A stretch of DNA of 64,000 nucleotides from CAVPTL01 sp963794415 (GCA_963794415.1 CAWCDI010000002.1:620001-684000); one strand, 5' to 3'; shown: positions 1-9,067, counted from the stretch's first letter. Program-made: numbers and translations. Notes: generated from the sequence alone by a model not told the origin.

Positions 1-195
1 GGCCTACCCGACCTGCCCTCTCGGAGAAACGCCAACTGAGCGAATAGATTTGCGCAAAAAGCTGTCGCCCCGACTCGCGGCCCAACGGCGCTCGGGGAAT
101 GTTCCCGCAGCGGACATTGCGCTCGTCCCGATACCGCCCCAGCTCCAGCTAGTCGCACTGGAGCTGGCCTTGGCTCGACCAAGCTGGGCATCTGC

Positions 196-556
196 CTACA
201 AACGAGCGACGGTTGCGAACGCGTCTTCGACCGAGTCGGAGATGCCCAGTAGCCCGCCGACCCCGGCGATTGTGAGAACCCGGCGTGGGAAGGACTCCAC
301 CGGGGCGACGAGCGCAAAATCATATTCCGGCGTGCTCAACGCGGCCGCTTCCAGCGACCAGCATCCCGATCACGCTGGAATCAAGGAAGGCAGCCTCAGA
401 GAGGTCGACCACGACGCTGCCACCAGCGATACACACCTGGTCGAACGCGGCCTCAAGCTCCGAGACGTTGGCGACGTCGTATTCACCGACCATACGAATC
501 AGCCATGTCGACCGAGCTCGCTGGTCAACCGTGATGGTGCCGAAGCTTTTCATCAC
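196..556 (-). CDS. STAS-domain protein (anti-sigma factor antagonist-like), frameshifted
   Basis: The N-terminal part reads as a STAS domain of the SpoIIAA/RsbV type: a strand rich in VRMVGEYDVAN, then the loop VVVDLSEAAFLDSSVIGML, where the serine after FLD is the usual phosphorylation site. The frame stops near 320. The natural continuation (ALVAPVESFPRRVLTIAG, then GLLGISDSVEDAFATVARL) lies in another frame and ends at 196. One indel near 320-330 therefore splits a protein of normal STAS length (about 115 residues). Such proteins bind anti-sigma kinases of the RsbW family in the cytoplasm. It sits 30 bases behind the small repeat protein on the same strand. A sequencing error or a recent mutation fits equally well. 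Confidence 0.7.
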
Positions 557-586
557 CGGCGATCGCAGATCCGTGGAAGGCTGCGG

Positions 587-811
587 TCAAGAGGCGACGC
601 CGTCAGCGAAACAGCCCTCGTACGTGTTCTGATCGGTGTGGGGATCGTTCTCTTGGCCTGTCGAGAACCGCCCGCGGTGATCGTGCGGTGATCGAGCCAT
701 TCCGTCGGCGAACGATCCCCGTCTGATGGTTCCATGACCCCGCTCCTGTCCCCGGCAAAATCGGCCGTGGAGTTCGTAGATGCTGTGGTGGTATCGGTGT
801 TCAGTGGACAT
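587..811 (-). CDS. Small protein with repeated GRF-GQE and G-FADG motifs
   Basis: A 74-residue basic, glycine-rich protein with no hydrophobic segment. The ATG is preceded by AGGGAGGA a few bases upstream, a strong ribosome binding site, which is why this frame is chosen over an overlapping longer one. Two short motifs occur twice: GRFCRGQE / GRFSTGQE and GSFADG / GCFADG. I recognise no family, and the function is unknown. It is the first gene of a probable two-gene unit with the STAS gene, and the inverted repeat near 854 lies in its promoter region, shared with the divergent MarR gene. Confidence 0.55.
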   Translation of the reverse strand: MSTEHRYHHSIYELHGRFCRGQERGHGTIRRGSFADGMARSPHDHRGRFSTGQENDPHTDQNTYEGCFADGVAS

Positions 812-848
812 GGCTCCTCCCTATGGGGTGGCTCTTTTTTCCTGGGCA

Positions 849-866
849 TATATATCGTACCACGAT
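849..866. promoter_or_regulatory. Inverted repeat, candidate MarR operator 1
   Basis: ATCGT-acc-ACGAT is a perfect inverted repeat inside an AT-rich patch (TATATATCGTACCACGAT) between the small repeat-protein gene and the MarR gene. A similar element stands in front of the aquaglyceroporin gene, which suggests one regulator, most simply the MarR protein encoded between the two sites. This is inference from position and similarity. Confidence 0.45.
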
Positions 867-1035
867 GAAATATGAGGGCGACCCGCTGCATCATCAGGCA
901 CCTACCTACCCCCGTTCCACAACCGCGCGTCGGTCGCTCCACCAAACTGATCGTCCCCCTGCCGGTTCCAGTCGTTCGCTCGACTGCGAAGCGTCGGGCG
1001 GCATCGACCGCCAACGGCACTAGGCTTCGACGACG

Positions 1036-1443
1036 GTGACCAAGGCAGCCAGAAAGGTCGACGAATACCGCCGGGCAGCACAGTTTCGCCTGGCGCTCAA
1101 CCGTTTCTTGGGAAACGCTGACGCGGCAGTTCGCGAAGCCGGACTCACCCCGCAGCGCTATCTGCTGCTGCTCGTGATCAAGGGCTCCCGCGGCGATGGG
1201 CTCACCATCACCGATCTTGCCGAGCTCCTTCAGTCGGCGCAGAGCACCGTGACCGAGTTGGTCGATCGCTCCGAGGCGGCGGGGCTGGTGCGGCGTGGTG
1301 GGAGCAACGACGGGCGGGTCGTGGTGGTGACCGTCACCCCTGAAGGTGACAGGCTTTTCCGGAAGGCTTTTGCAGCCGTTCGCGATGACCGCGAACGGCT
1401 GATGGCCCATCTGAACGACCCGGCCGACCCGGATGAGTATTAG
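1036..1443 (+). CDS. MarR family transcriptional regulator
   Basis: A 135-residue winged-helix regulator of usual MarR size. The recognition region TITDLAELLQSAQSTVTELV (about residues 56-75) and the wing LVRRGGSNDGRVVVVTVTPEG are typical. It starts at GTG. Members bind DNA as dimers and usually release it when a small ligand binds. The stop codon overlaps the end of the convergent aquaglyceroporin gene by 4 bases. The related inverted repeats at 849-866 and 2451-2465 make self-control and control of the aquaporin likely, but unproven. Confidence 0.85.
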   Translation: MTKAARKVDEYRRAAQFRLALNRFLGNADAAVREAGLTPQRYLLLLVIKGSRGDGLTITDLAELLQSAQSTVTELVDRSEAAGLVRRGGSNDGRVVVVTVTPEGDRLFRKAFAAVRDDRERLMAHLNDPADPDEY

Positions 1444-2360
1444 TCTGCGCCCGCTTCCGACGTCTCATCGCGGACGGTGCGGCCCCGTTCCTCTGCCCCG
1501 GGATCTGGCCCGTCGCCACGGGCAAGCAGCACGTCTCGGATCAGGCCGTCGTAGAGGTAGGCGCCGATGGCTCCGCCGATGAACGGGCCGACGATGGGTA
1601 TCCACAGATAGTGGTTCACGTTGCCGTAGTCGCCCGGCATCGCGATCCTGCCCCAGCCGGCAAACCAGGCGAAGACGCGCGGGCCGAAGTCGCGGGCGGG
1701 GTTGATGGCGTACCCGGCGTTCGCGCCGTAGGAGATGCCGATCGCTACGACGATGAACCCGATGATGAGCGGCGCGAGGTTTGCCTTGACCGGTGTGTTC
1801 CACTCGTCCACGACCGCGAAGATCAGCATCACCAGGAAGCTCGTGCCGATGATCTGATCGACGAGCGGCCCGACCCAGGAGTGGAAGTACGGTGCCGGAA
1901 ACGTCGCGAAGATGCTGAAGGTCGCCACCGAGTCGGGCTGGCCGCGGACGATGTGGTGGACGTGGTCGTAGCTGCCGATGGCGTCGCGATAGTTGAGGTA
2001 GACGAGCGCGGCACCGACGAACGCCCCGAGCACCTGCGCGGCCCAGTAGCTGGGCACCTTGCGCCACGGAAACCCGCGCCGAAGGGCGAATGAGAGCGTG
2101 ACGGCAGGGTTGAGGTGGGCGCCGCTGATACCGCCGGCCACGTAGACGCCGAAGCACACCGCGAAGCCCCAGCCCCAGGCGATCAGAAGCCAATCGCCGC
2201 TGGCATCGAAGATTGCGGTTCCGCGTCCTGACTGGTTGAGCGCCGCGACGGCCATCGCTACCACGCCGTCGCCAAACGCAATCAGGACGAAAGTGCCGAC
2301 AAACTCGGAGAGCAGCTCGCCCCAGGTGGTGCGCTGCCAACTCCATCGTCGCAGAAGCAT
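1440..2360 (-). CDS. MIP family aquaporin / glycerol facilitator
   Basis: A 306-residue membrane channel with six predicted membrane spans and both half-helix motifs: HLNPAVT (NPA at 84-86) and INPARDFGPR (NPA at 220-222). The aspartate after the second NPA, in NPARD, is typical of glycerol-conducting GlpF-type members rather than strict water channels. The C-terminus is longer and charged. It would let glycerol or similar small neutral solutes cross the inner membrane passively. No glycerol kinase gene is near. The neighbouring MarR gene and the operator-like repeat upstream suggest induced expression. Confidence 0.9.
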   Translation of the reverse strand: MLLRRWSWQRTTWGELLSEFVGTFVLIAFGDGVVAMAVAALNQSGRGTAIFDASGDWLLIAWGWGFAVCFGVYVAGGISGAHLNPAVTLSFALRRGFPWRKVPSYWAAQVLGAFVGAALVYLNYRDAIGSYDHVHHIVRGQPDSVATFSIFATFPAPYFHSWVGPLVDQIIGTSFLVMLIFAVVDEWNTPVKANLAPLIIGFIVVAIGISYGANAGYAINPARDFGPRVFAWFAGWGRIAMPGDYGNVNHYLWIPIVGPFIGGAIGAYLYDGLIRDVLLARGDGPDPGAEERGRTVRDETSEAGAD

Positions 2361-2450
2361 TGACGGACCTCCTCCAATTCGATCACGTGCGAAAGAGTCC
2401 CGGCCGGAGCAAAGAGCTCACTCGGGCCGGGCCGGCATTGATGCCGAGTA

Positions 2451-2465
2451 TATCGTATAGCGATA
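2451..2465. promoter_or_regulatory. Inverted repeat upstream of the aquaglyceroporin gene (candidate MarR operator 2)
   Basis: TATCG-tatag-CGATA is a perfect inverted repeat about 90 bases upstream of the aquaglyceroporin ATG. It shares the TATATCGTA core with the repeat at 849-866, so both probably bind the same regulator. Confidence 0.45.
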
Positions 2466-2666
2466 CAAGTTGCCATCCCTGCACGGCGGGTGGTAGCATC
2501 GTGTTGCGATTGTTCAAACGAAGGCCGCGGAGCTGGATTCCTGCCCGCTGGCGCGGCGACCGGCCAAGGGTCGACGCGCCGTCTCGTTTGTCCAAGCGCC
2601 CCGGCGTGCTGTTGGGGCCAGCAAGGTATGCCGCCTCTGGCTCCAGCAGCGCCCCAGCGCGCGAGG

Positions 2667-2852
2667 CTAGCCGTTACGCCGCCTCGGACGGCGGGCATCA
2701 TCCGCCAGGAACTGCTCCAGCTCCGTGATCCCTTTTGATGCTTCCGCCTGCACGATCTGCCGGTTGCGCCAGCGGCGGCGCATTCGGCCCCCCGCCATCC
2801 CGGTTCCCGCCGCTCCGGACACAAGCACGACGATGACGATCATCAGCAACAT
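2667..2852 (-). CDS. Small membrane-anchored protein
   Basis: A 61-residue protein with one N-terminal membrane span (MLLMIVIVVLVSGAAG) followed by a basic stretch (RMRRRWRNRQ) and a charged tail. AAGGAGG stands about 7 bases before the ATG, an excellent ribosome binding site. The basic residues after the span predict a cytoplasmic tail. The function is unknown. It lies divergent to the ClC channel gene. Confidence 0.65.
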   Translation of the reverse strand: MLLMIVIVVLVSGAAGTGMAGGRMRRRWRNRQIVQAEASKGITELEQFLADDARRPRRRNG

Positions 2853-2992
2853 CGCGACGCCTCCTTCTCACGTGTCAATCCTGTACAGAGGTCATGTCGC
2901 ACGCCGCTGAATCTGAAACGCGCTCTGCTGTGCCTCTGCTAGTTTTGCATCGTCATGCGAATCAATTTCATCTTCTTTCGGAAAGACATAGC

Positions 2993-4849
2993 GTGAGCAA
3001 GCCGCAGCGCTCTGCGGGCCACCTCGCGGACTTCTCGATCTCGGTCGAGGCGTTGTGGCTCGTACCCCTGGCCCTCGTCATCGGCGCCCTGGCCGCGGTC
3101 GCGGCGCTCGGGCTGCTCGCCATGATCGGGCTGGTGACCCATCTCGCGTATTTCCAGACGGTCGGGTGGAGGCTTATCGCTCCCGATCCGCGGCAGTTGG
3201 GCCTGGTCAGTATCCTGATCCCGGTTGTGGGTGGCCTGATCATCGGCGCGATGGCGTACTGGGGCTCCGAGCGGATCAGGGGCCACGGCATCCCCGAGGC
3301 CATGGAGACGATCCTTGTGGGGGGCAGTCGCGTCGAGCCGCGCCTGGCAACGCTCAAGCCCCTCTCGAGCGCGATCAGCATCGGCACGGGCGGGCCGTTC
3401 GGCGCAGAGGGGCCCATCATCCTCACGGGAGGCGCGATCGGATCGGTGCTGGCGCAGCACTTTCACCTGTCGGCGATCGAACGGCGAACGCTGCTGGTCG
3501 CGGGTGCTTGCGCCGGGATGGCGGCAGTGTTCGGCACTCCAGTGGCCGCGGTGCTCTTCGGGGTGGAGCTCCTCGTGTTCGAGTTGAAGCCCCGCTCGTT
3601 CGTGCCGATCGCCCTGGCGGTCACGGTGGCGTCGGTGGGGCGTCAGCAGTTCGTGGAGCACGGCTGGATGCAGCCGGCGCCCCTCTTCCCGGTGCCCGAC
3701 ACTCACCTGGCAGCGATCGCGCTGATCGGCGCGGCCGTGGTTGGAGTTGCCTGCGGCCTGCTTGCGGGCGTGCTCACGGCAGCCGTGTACGCCGCCGAGG
3801 ATGCCTTCGGGAGGCTGCCGATCCACTGGGCGTGGTGGCCGGCGCTCGGTGGCATCGTGATCGGCGTCGGCGGCCTGATCGACCCTCGCGTGCTGGGCGT
3901 CGGATACTCCACCATCGCCGCGGAGCTCGCCGGCCACCTGGCGGTGAGCGCGCTGGCACTGCTCCTCGTCACCAAGCTCACGGTCTGGTCGATCGGCCTC
4001 GGCTCTGGCACCAGCGGCGGCATCCTCGCTCCCCTGCTCATGATGGGCGCCGCATTGGGCGGGATCATGGCGCCGGTGCTCCCGGGCGGCAACCCATCGG
4101 TGTGGGCGACGCTCGGGATGGCCGCGGCAATGGCAGGTGTGACCCGATCGCCACTCACGGCCATCGTGTTCGCGTTCGAGCTGACGCACTCAACCGGTCT
4201 CCTGCTGCCCCTGCTCCTGGCCTGCGCGCTCGCACACCTGGTCAGCACGCTCACGCTGAAACGATCGATCCTGACCGAGAAGGTGGCACGCAAGGGCTTC
4301 CACGTCGTTCGCGAGTACGCGGTCGACCCGCTCGAAGCGCTCTTCGTACGAGATGTGATGAGCTCCGAGGTGGTCACTATCGCACGCTCCGAGTCGATCG
4401 CCGCTGCCTACGCGCGACTGGCTCACGACCCAGCGGCGCGACGACAGCACGTCTACCCGATCCTCGCCGGCGACGGCGCGCTCACAGGCAGCGTCTCATG
4501 GGACGACCTCCACGACCTCCACGACCTCGCATCACCGGGCCTCCCGCCCGAGTCGTTCGACGATCTAGACCTGCCCGTGCTCGTCTCGGCCGATCCCGAC
4601 GAGACGCTGCGCCACGTCGCCGACCGCATGGCCACCGAGAGCCTCAGCGCGCTGCCAGTTGTGGCACCCGCCGCTCCACACACGCTGGAAGGCGTCATCA
4701 CCGTGGAAAACCTGCTCGCCGCGCGGCAACGTCTGTTGGTAGAAGAGCGTCACCGAGAGCGGCCATTACGGCTGCGATCCGTCCGAAGCGTGGAGATCCA
4801 GCAGTTGGACAGTGCGCGCGCCACGGTACCGAACGTGCGGCGGAGCTAA
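2993..4849 (+). CDS. ClC-family chloride channel/antiporter with C-terminal CBS pair
   Basis: A polytopic membrane protein of the ClC superfamily. GTGGPFGAEGP is the anion-selectivity signature, and the glutamate in GAEGP matches the gating glutamate of E. coli ClC. The later GSGTSGGILAP segment is the second pore motif. After about 450 residues come two CBS domains (VRDVMSSEVVTI onward), which in this family bind adenosine nucleotides and tune gating. The chosen GTG start removes a polar 33-residue leader that does not look like the family; an ATG at 2894 in the same frame is possible. It would carry chloride or another halide, perhaps against protons, across the inner membrane. Confidence 0.9.
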   Translation: MSKPQRSAGHLADFSISVEALWLVPLALVIGALAAVAALGLLAMIGLVTHLAYFQTVGWRLIAPDPRQLGLVSILIPVVGGLIIGAMAYWGSERIRGHGIPEAMETILVGGSRVEPRLATLKPLSSAISIGTGGPFGAEGPIILTGGAIGSVLAQHFHLSAIERRTLLVAGACAGMAAVFGTPVAAVLFGVELLVFELKPRSFVPIALAVTVASVGRQQFVEHGWMQPAPLFPVPDTHLAAIALIGAAVVGVACGLLAGVLTAAVYAAEDAFGRLPIHWAWWPALGGIVIGVGGLIDPRVLGVGYSTIAAELAGHLAVSALALLLVTKLTVWSIGLGSGTSGGILAPLLMMGAALGGIMAPVLPGGNPSVWATLGMAAAMAGVTRSPLTAIVFAFELTHSTGLLLPLLLACALAHLVSTLTLKRSILTEKVARKGFHVVREYAVDPLEALFVRDVMSSEVVTIARSESIAAAYARLAHDPAARRQHVYPILAGDGALTGSVSWDDLHDLHDLASPGLPPESFDDLDLPVLVSADPDETLRHVADRMATESLSALPVVAPAAPHTLEGVITVENLLAARQRLLVEERHRERPLRLRSVRSVEIQQLDSARATVPNVRRS

Positions 4850-4960
4850 TCGGTCGCTATTCGAGGCGCCTGAGTAGATTCGGCGTTGGAAGCCGTGCGC
4901 CGTCACATCCGCCGAACAGGACAGAGGATGATCATTTTGACCAGCCTCCCTCGACGACCC

Positions 4961-5062
4961 TCAGTAAGTACGTTTTTTGCCTGTGTTGTCGCACCACACC
5001 GCGATGAGGGCTCCGGCGATCAGCATCACGATGAGGACGATGATTCCTACGGTGTTTCCCAT
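4961..5062 (-). CDS. Tiny single-span membrane protein (33 aa)
   Basis: The reading frame begins MGNTVGIIVLIVMLIAGALI, a clear single membrane span, and ends in a short polar tail, CDNTGKKRTY. There is no good ribosome binding site, though a GTG lies three codons upstream. It is similar in plan to the tiny membrane proteins at 9068 and 28796. The function is unknown. Confidence 0.4.
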   Translation of the reverse strand: MGNTVGIIVLIVMLIAGALIAVWCDNTGKKRTY

Positions 5063-5148
5063 GCGGGTCACGCTAGCCCGCGTCGCGCGCGGATCCCATG
5101 GGGGGAACACCCCAACCCGTTAGGCCCGGGGCAGCGCGAAGTGCGAAG

Positions 5149-6162
5149 ATGCGGGGCGCGATGTATGCCGCCTCCCAGCCCGCGATGAGGGGTCGCCGGC
5201 TCTCGATCCGCCGGCTTGCGATCTTCTGGCGCGTGTTCGCGCTCGACGCGAGCCTCTTCGTGATCACGGCGCTCCTCCTGGCGTTCACGCCGATCACCAT
5301 CTCGGCGCCGATCCGCGGCTCGCAGGCGCTGATCATCCTCATCGGGCTGATCGTGCTCGTGACCGCCAACGGCCTGCTGCTCTGGCGGGCGATGCGGCCG
5401 CTGCGCCAGCTCGCCGAGCTGATGAACTCGGTGGATCTGCTGGAGCCGGGCAAGCGGCTCGAGATCGACGGCACGGGTGAGGTGCGCGAGGTGATCTCGA
5501 CCTTCAACCGCACGCTGACGCGGCTCGAGGCCGAGCGGCGGGAGTCGTCTACCATCGCATTTCGCGCCCAGGAGTCGGAGCGCCGGCGCATCGCGCGCGA
5601 GCTGCACGACGAGATCGGCCAGAACCTCACGGGCGTGCTCCTCTTCCTGCGCCGCGCGGAGGAGACGGACGGCAGCGAGCACCGAAAGGCGCTGGCCGAG
5701 GCGAAGGACACCACGCGGATCGCCATCGAGCAGCTGCGCCGTGTCGATCAGCTGCTGCGGCCCTCGGTGCTGGCCGAGCTGGGCCTGCCTGCGGCGGTGC
5801 GCGCCCTGGCCGACATGCACGAGGCACGCACCGGTATCGCGGTCGAGACGCAGATCGACGATGCCGTGGCGCCCGATGAGACCGTGTCGCTCGCGGTGTA
5901 TCGCATCGCGCAGGAGGCGTTCACCAACATCGCCCGGCACGCGGGCTGCTCGGCGGTGTCCGTGCGTCTGCAGCCGGCTGCCGACGGGGCGCGGATCGAG
6001 CTGGCCATCAGCGACGACGGCGTGGGGATGGCGGGAGCGAGCTTCGGCGCGGGGCTTCAGGGCATGCGCGAGCGGGCGCTCATCATCGGCGGGACGCTTC
6101 GCATCCAGGGCCCGGCAGGCGGCACGGTGATCACCCTGGATGCCCCGGCGGCAACATCATGA
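5149..6162 (+). CDS. NarL/DegS-type sensor histidine kinase
   Basis: The order is two N-terminal membrane spans (about residues 20-85) around a very short external loop, a HAMP-like linker, a HisKA_3 dimerisation box with the phosphoacceptor histidine in RRRIARELHDEIGQNLTG, and a C-terminal HATPase (QEAFTNIARHAG as N box, DDGVGM as G1). The tiny outer loop suggests sensing within the membrane or by a partner. ATG at 5149 or 5161 is preferred. The stop overlaps the response regulator start by ATGA, so the two are co-translated. The signal is not evident. Confidence 0.88.
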   Translation: MRGAMYAASQPAMRGRRLSIRRLAIFWRVFALDASLFVITALLLAFTPITISAPIRGSQALIILIGLIVLVTANGLLLWRAMRPLRQLAELMNSVDLLEPGKRLEIDGTGEVREVISTFNRTLTRLEAERRESSTIAFRAQESERRRIARELHDEIGQNLTGVLLFLRRAEETDGSEHRKALAEAKDTTRIAIEQLRRVDQLLRPSVLAELGLPAAVRALADMHEARTGIAVETQIDDAVAPDETVSLAVYRIAQEAFTNIARHAGCSAVSVRLQPAADGARIELAISDDGVGMAGASFGAGLQGMRERALIIGGTLRIQGPAGGTVITLDAPAATS

Positions 6163-6788
6163 CGGTGCGGATCCTGGTTGCAGACGACCACCCCGTGGTG
6201 CTGCGGGGTGTGGCGATGATCCTGCGCTCCGACCCTCGCTTCGAGGTGGCGGCCTCTGCGACGGACGGCGCCGAGGCCCTTTCGCTGGCACTGAGTCCCG
6301 ATATCCAGCTCGCGATCCTCGACATGGCGATGCCTCGCCTCACCGGGCTCGAGGTGACCCAGCAGCTGGCCGTCGCGCGGCCCGACCTGCGCATCCTGAT
6401 CCTCTCGATGTACGACGACCCGCGGTACGTCACCCGTGCCAAGCGCGTGGGCGCGCACGGATACCTCCTCAAGAGCACCGTTGATCGCGACCTGCTCACG
6501 GCGTGTTACGCAGCGCTCGAGGGCTCACCGTTTCTGGAGCCCGCCGCGCCCGGCCGGGCAGCGATCCATCCGGCCGCGGACGTGGAGGACGCAAGCCTCA
6601 CGCCGCGCGAGGTCCAGATCGTGGCGCTCATCGCTGGGGGTGAGACGAGCCGCCAGATCGCCCAGCGGCTCACCATCAGCACAAAGACGGTCGAGCGCCA
6701 TCGCGAGAACGTCATGGCCAAGCTCCAGATTCACAACCGTGCGGAGCTGACCCGGTATGCGGTCAGACAGGGCTTGGTGGACGCCTAG
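6159..6788 (+). CDS. NarL/FixJ-type response regulator
   Basis: A 209-residue protein with an N-terminal receiver domain (acidic pair DD at 9-10, phosphoacceptor D55 in ILDMAMP, conserved lysine in LLKSTVD) and a C-terminal LuxR-type helix-turn-helix (LTPREVQIVALIAGGETSRQ, then IAQRLTISTKTVERHR). It is the cognate partner of the kinase it overlaps. Phosphorylated family members bind DNA and activate or repress promoters. The targets are not visible here. Confidence 0.92.
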   Translation: MTVRILVADDHPVVLRGVAMILRSDPRFEVAASATDGAEALSLALSPDIQLAILDMAMPRLTGLEVTQQLAVARPDLRILILSMYDDPRYVTRAKRVGAHGYLLKSTVDRDLLTACYAALEGSPFLEPAAPGRAAIHPAADVEDASLTPREVQIVALIAGGETSRQIAQRLTISTKTVERHRENVMAKLQIHNRAELTRYAVRQGLVDA

Positions 6789-6792
6789 CCGC

Positions 6793-7434
6793 TCACCGCT
6801 CGGGTGCTCCCAGCGAGCGAGACACCTCGCGCAGCTCCCGCGAGAACCGCTGCCCCGCCTCCGCCCGGTCTTCGGGCGTGCCGCAGGGGAGCGGGACGTC
6901 TCGGATGGCGCGACGCAGCTCGATCATCGTGCGCGGATCGGCGCTCGGGCGCTCCAGCCTCGCGGCGATCTCCTCGAGCACCCCGGCGTTCTGGAGGATG
7001 GCGGCGACGTTGATGTACGGCTGCGCGCGCAGCGCGGGCGTTGGCGGTTTGCGGGCCAGGCGTAGCTGGGCGCGGCACTCACGCATGAGGCTGATCCGGT
7101 GGCGATCGGACAGGAGATAGGCGGTGCGCGCCGCGAGGACGACGCTCGTGGCGTCCCCCCTCCCGCGGTGCTCGAACCCCTCCACGATCAGCTGGTCGGC
7201 GAGCGCCGAGATGCGCGCCCGCTGGACAAGCGCCGCGACGCTGCACACGATCACACCGACGCCCGCAAGGATCCCGACGAGCAACGTGATCGGCTCCGGC
7301 TCACGGATCGGCGCGACCACCATCCCCACGGCCAGTAGCGCCAGCCCGGCGAGGGTCACCGCACGGGTGGTCGATGCATGTTTCCGGGAGCGAGCGACGG
7401 TCAGCTCGGCACCGGGCCAGGAAGCTCTCGTCAT
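6793..7434 (-). CDS. Membrane protein of unknown function
   Basis: About 213 residues with two adjacent membrane spans near the N-terminus (AVTLAGLALLAVGMVVAPI and TLLVGILAGVGVIVCSVAAL) and a long soluble helical, arginine-rich cytoplasmic part. The ATG at 7434 is chosen because GGAGG precedes it closely; the frame stays open further upstream. It converges on the response regulator gene, leaving only 4 bases between them. I recognise no family. Confidence 0.6.
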   Translation of the reverse strand: MTRASWPGAELTVARSRKHASTTRAVTLAGLALLAVGMVVAPIREPEPITLLVGILAGVGVIVCSVAALVQRARISALADQLIVEGFEHRGRGDATSVVLAARTAYLLSDRHRISLMRECRAQLRLARKPPTPALRAQPYINVAAILQNAGVLEEIAARLERPSADPRTMIELRRAIRDVPLPCGTPEDRAEAGQRFSRELREVSRSLGAPER

Positions 7435-7502
7435 GCCCTCCAGAGTGACAGGCGCAGGGCCGCGTGTCTCTCCGGTGTTTACCCCAAGTTGCGGCGGCGC
7501 CA

Positions 7503-7700
7503 CTATGCGTGAAGTCCGACCCGGCGGCGGAGCGCGTGCACCAGGGCGGCCTCGAGTTGGCGGTCGCCGTGGCTCTCGTCAGCTGCGATCTCCTCGACGA
7601 GGAGCGGCAACGACGCGATACAGGTCGAGTCGCCCACTGATGCCAGATGTGCTTCCAGTTGACGGGTGGCATTGGTCAACTCGGTCACGTGTCCATGCAT
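7503..7700 (-). CDS. Hypothetical small helical protein
   Basis: A 65-residue, mostly helical, acidic-then-basic protein (TELTNATRQLEAHLASVGDS near the start) with no membrane span. The frame is coding-like, but no clear ribosome binding site is seen. It lies upstream of the two-span membrane protein on the same strand and next to the IS3 remnant, so its 5' end may have been affected by that insertion. Confidence 0.4.
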   Translation of the reverse strand: MHGHVTELTNATRQLEAHLASVGDSTCIASLPLLVEEIAADESHGDRQLEAALVHALRRRVGLHA

Positions 7701-7744
7701 GTGGCGAAAACTTTATCGCACAATGAAGCAACCGCATCGTAGTA

Positions 7745-8368
7745 CGTGTGCGTCGACTGATGCGCCGGGAGGGGCCTGGAGGGTCGTCCAAGGCCGCTTC
7801 GCCGGCGCGTGCACCAGGTCGAGGCGGTGGGCGTGCACGCGCCCGACTTGGTGTTGCGAGACTGGAATCCCACCCAGCCCGACCGGCTTTGGGTGGCCGA
7901 CATGACCCAGATCGCGACCTGGCAGGGGTGGCTCCACCTGTCGGTGATCATGGACGCCTACAGCCGTCGCGTGGTCGGCTGGAGCCTTGCCCAGCACATG
8001 CGCACAGAGCTCGTCCAAGACGCGCTCGACATGGCTGTGTCGCGCCGAAAGCCCGACGCCGGGCTGGTCCACCACACCGACCACGGAAGCCAGTACACCG
8101 CGCTCACGTTCGGCCACCAGCTCAGGAAACACGGCATCGAACCAAGCATGGGACGCGTCAAGACCTGCTACGACAACGCGGTCGCGGAGAGCTTCTTCGC
8201 CACCCTGAAGAAAGAGCTCATCACCGCAGCTCCTGGCCCACCAGAAACGACGCCCAAACCGCCGTGGTTGACTACATCAAGGTCTGGTACAACAACCAGC
8301 GCATGCACAGCACCCTGGGATACAGATCACCATCCGAATACGAATCGATCACAAGAGCAAAACCCTAA
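7745..8368 (+). mobile_element. IS3-family transposase (OrfB) remnant, truncated and frameshifted
   Basis: An integrase-core transposase. The DDE residues can be placed: first Asp in WVADMTQI, second in HHTDHGSQYT, Glu in NAVAESFF, and the tail VWYNNQRMHSTLGYRSP is the classic IS3 C-terminus. The N-terminal helix-turn-helix part is cut short, keeping only VRRLMRREG. Two frameshifts, near 7770 and near 8225, cancel each other, so the outer parts share one frame and the catalytic core another. No terminal inverted repeats or first orf (orfA) are visible. It cannot encode a working transposase as it stands. Confidence 0.85.
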
Positions 8369-8563
8369 AAACAAACCGTCCGCCAACGAGGACTCATTCC
8401 ACTTCGTGGAGCAATGGATTTCAGCGGGCGCATGTGGCGGCGAAAGAGAAGGCTCGTGCCTGTGGTTCTCCGCTAGTCAGTACGTGAACCGCCAATCTCA
8501 CCGCTCCGCGCTCATCGTTGGGCACCGACAGACCGCCGGCGATGCCGTTGACATCAGCGATCG

Positions 8564-8758
8564 CTAGGGCGAGTGCAGTTCGTGCTGGCGCTCGAGCCAC
8601 GCGTACCGGCGTTGGAGCCAGGCAACTGCTTCGCGATCACCTCGCCGCGCCGCTCGTTCGGCGCGGGCATAGTTGGCCGCGGATCCATACTCCGTCCGAA
8701 GCGCCTTCTGAGAGGCAAACGGGTTACTTGAACGCTGGTCATCCTCGCTGCTCACCAT
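8564..8758 (-). CDS. Hypothetical small charged protein
   Basis: A 64-residue helical protein rich in Arg, Glu and Ala (the segment YARAERAARRGDREAVAWLQ is typical). No membrane span or known motif is seen. The start is uncertain, with ATG and the next codon GTG both possible. The function is unknown. Confidence 0.4.
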   Translation of the reverse strand: MVSSEDDQRSSNPFASQKALRTEYGSAANYARAERAARRGDREAVAWLQRRYAWLERQHELHSP

Positions 8759-9067
8759 GCCGAGAAGACTACCGCCTGCTAGGTCATTTCACGATGCGGT
8801 CGAGGAGTTCCAAATCGCCCGCGTTTGGTTGAGGAAGGCGATGGGATAGTCTTCGGCTTTGTTCGGGGCTGGCCGTGCTTCGCGCTGGCGAGGGCCGGCG
8901 CCGGGCGCCGGGCGCCGTTTCGGATCTACCGCTCGACGGTGAGACCATTGTGTCGATGCTCAACAAGTCGGCTCGTCGTTTCGCCGCGTCTTCTTGAGAA
9001 AAGTCTGACGTCCGAATCGGCGCGAAACGCACACTCGGGGCGCTGGGTCTGGTGGCAGACTTCGCGG

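Noticed and set aside
2939..4189. A 416-residue minus-strand frame opposite the ClC gene
   Set aside because: Its composition is rich in Arg, His and Asp with no motif; the plus strand encodes a full ClC protein.
4501..4530. Short repeat of cgacctccac in the ClC gene, at first sight CRISPR-like
   Set aside because: It encodes a repeated DLHDLHDL within the CBS region and has no spacers. No CRISPR array is present in the window.
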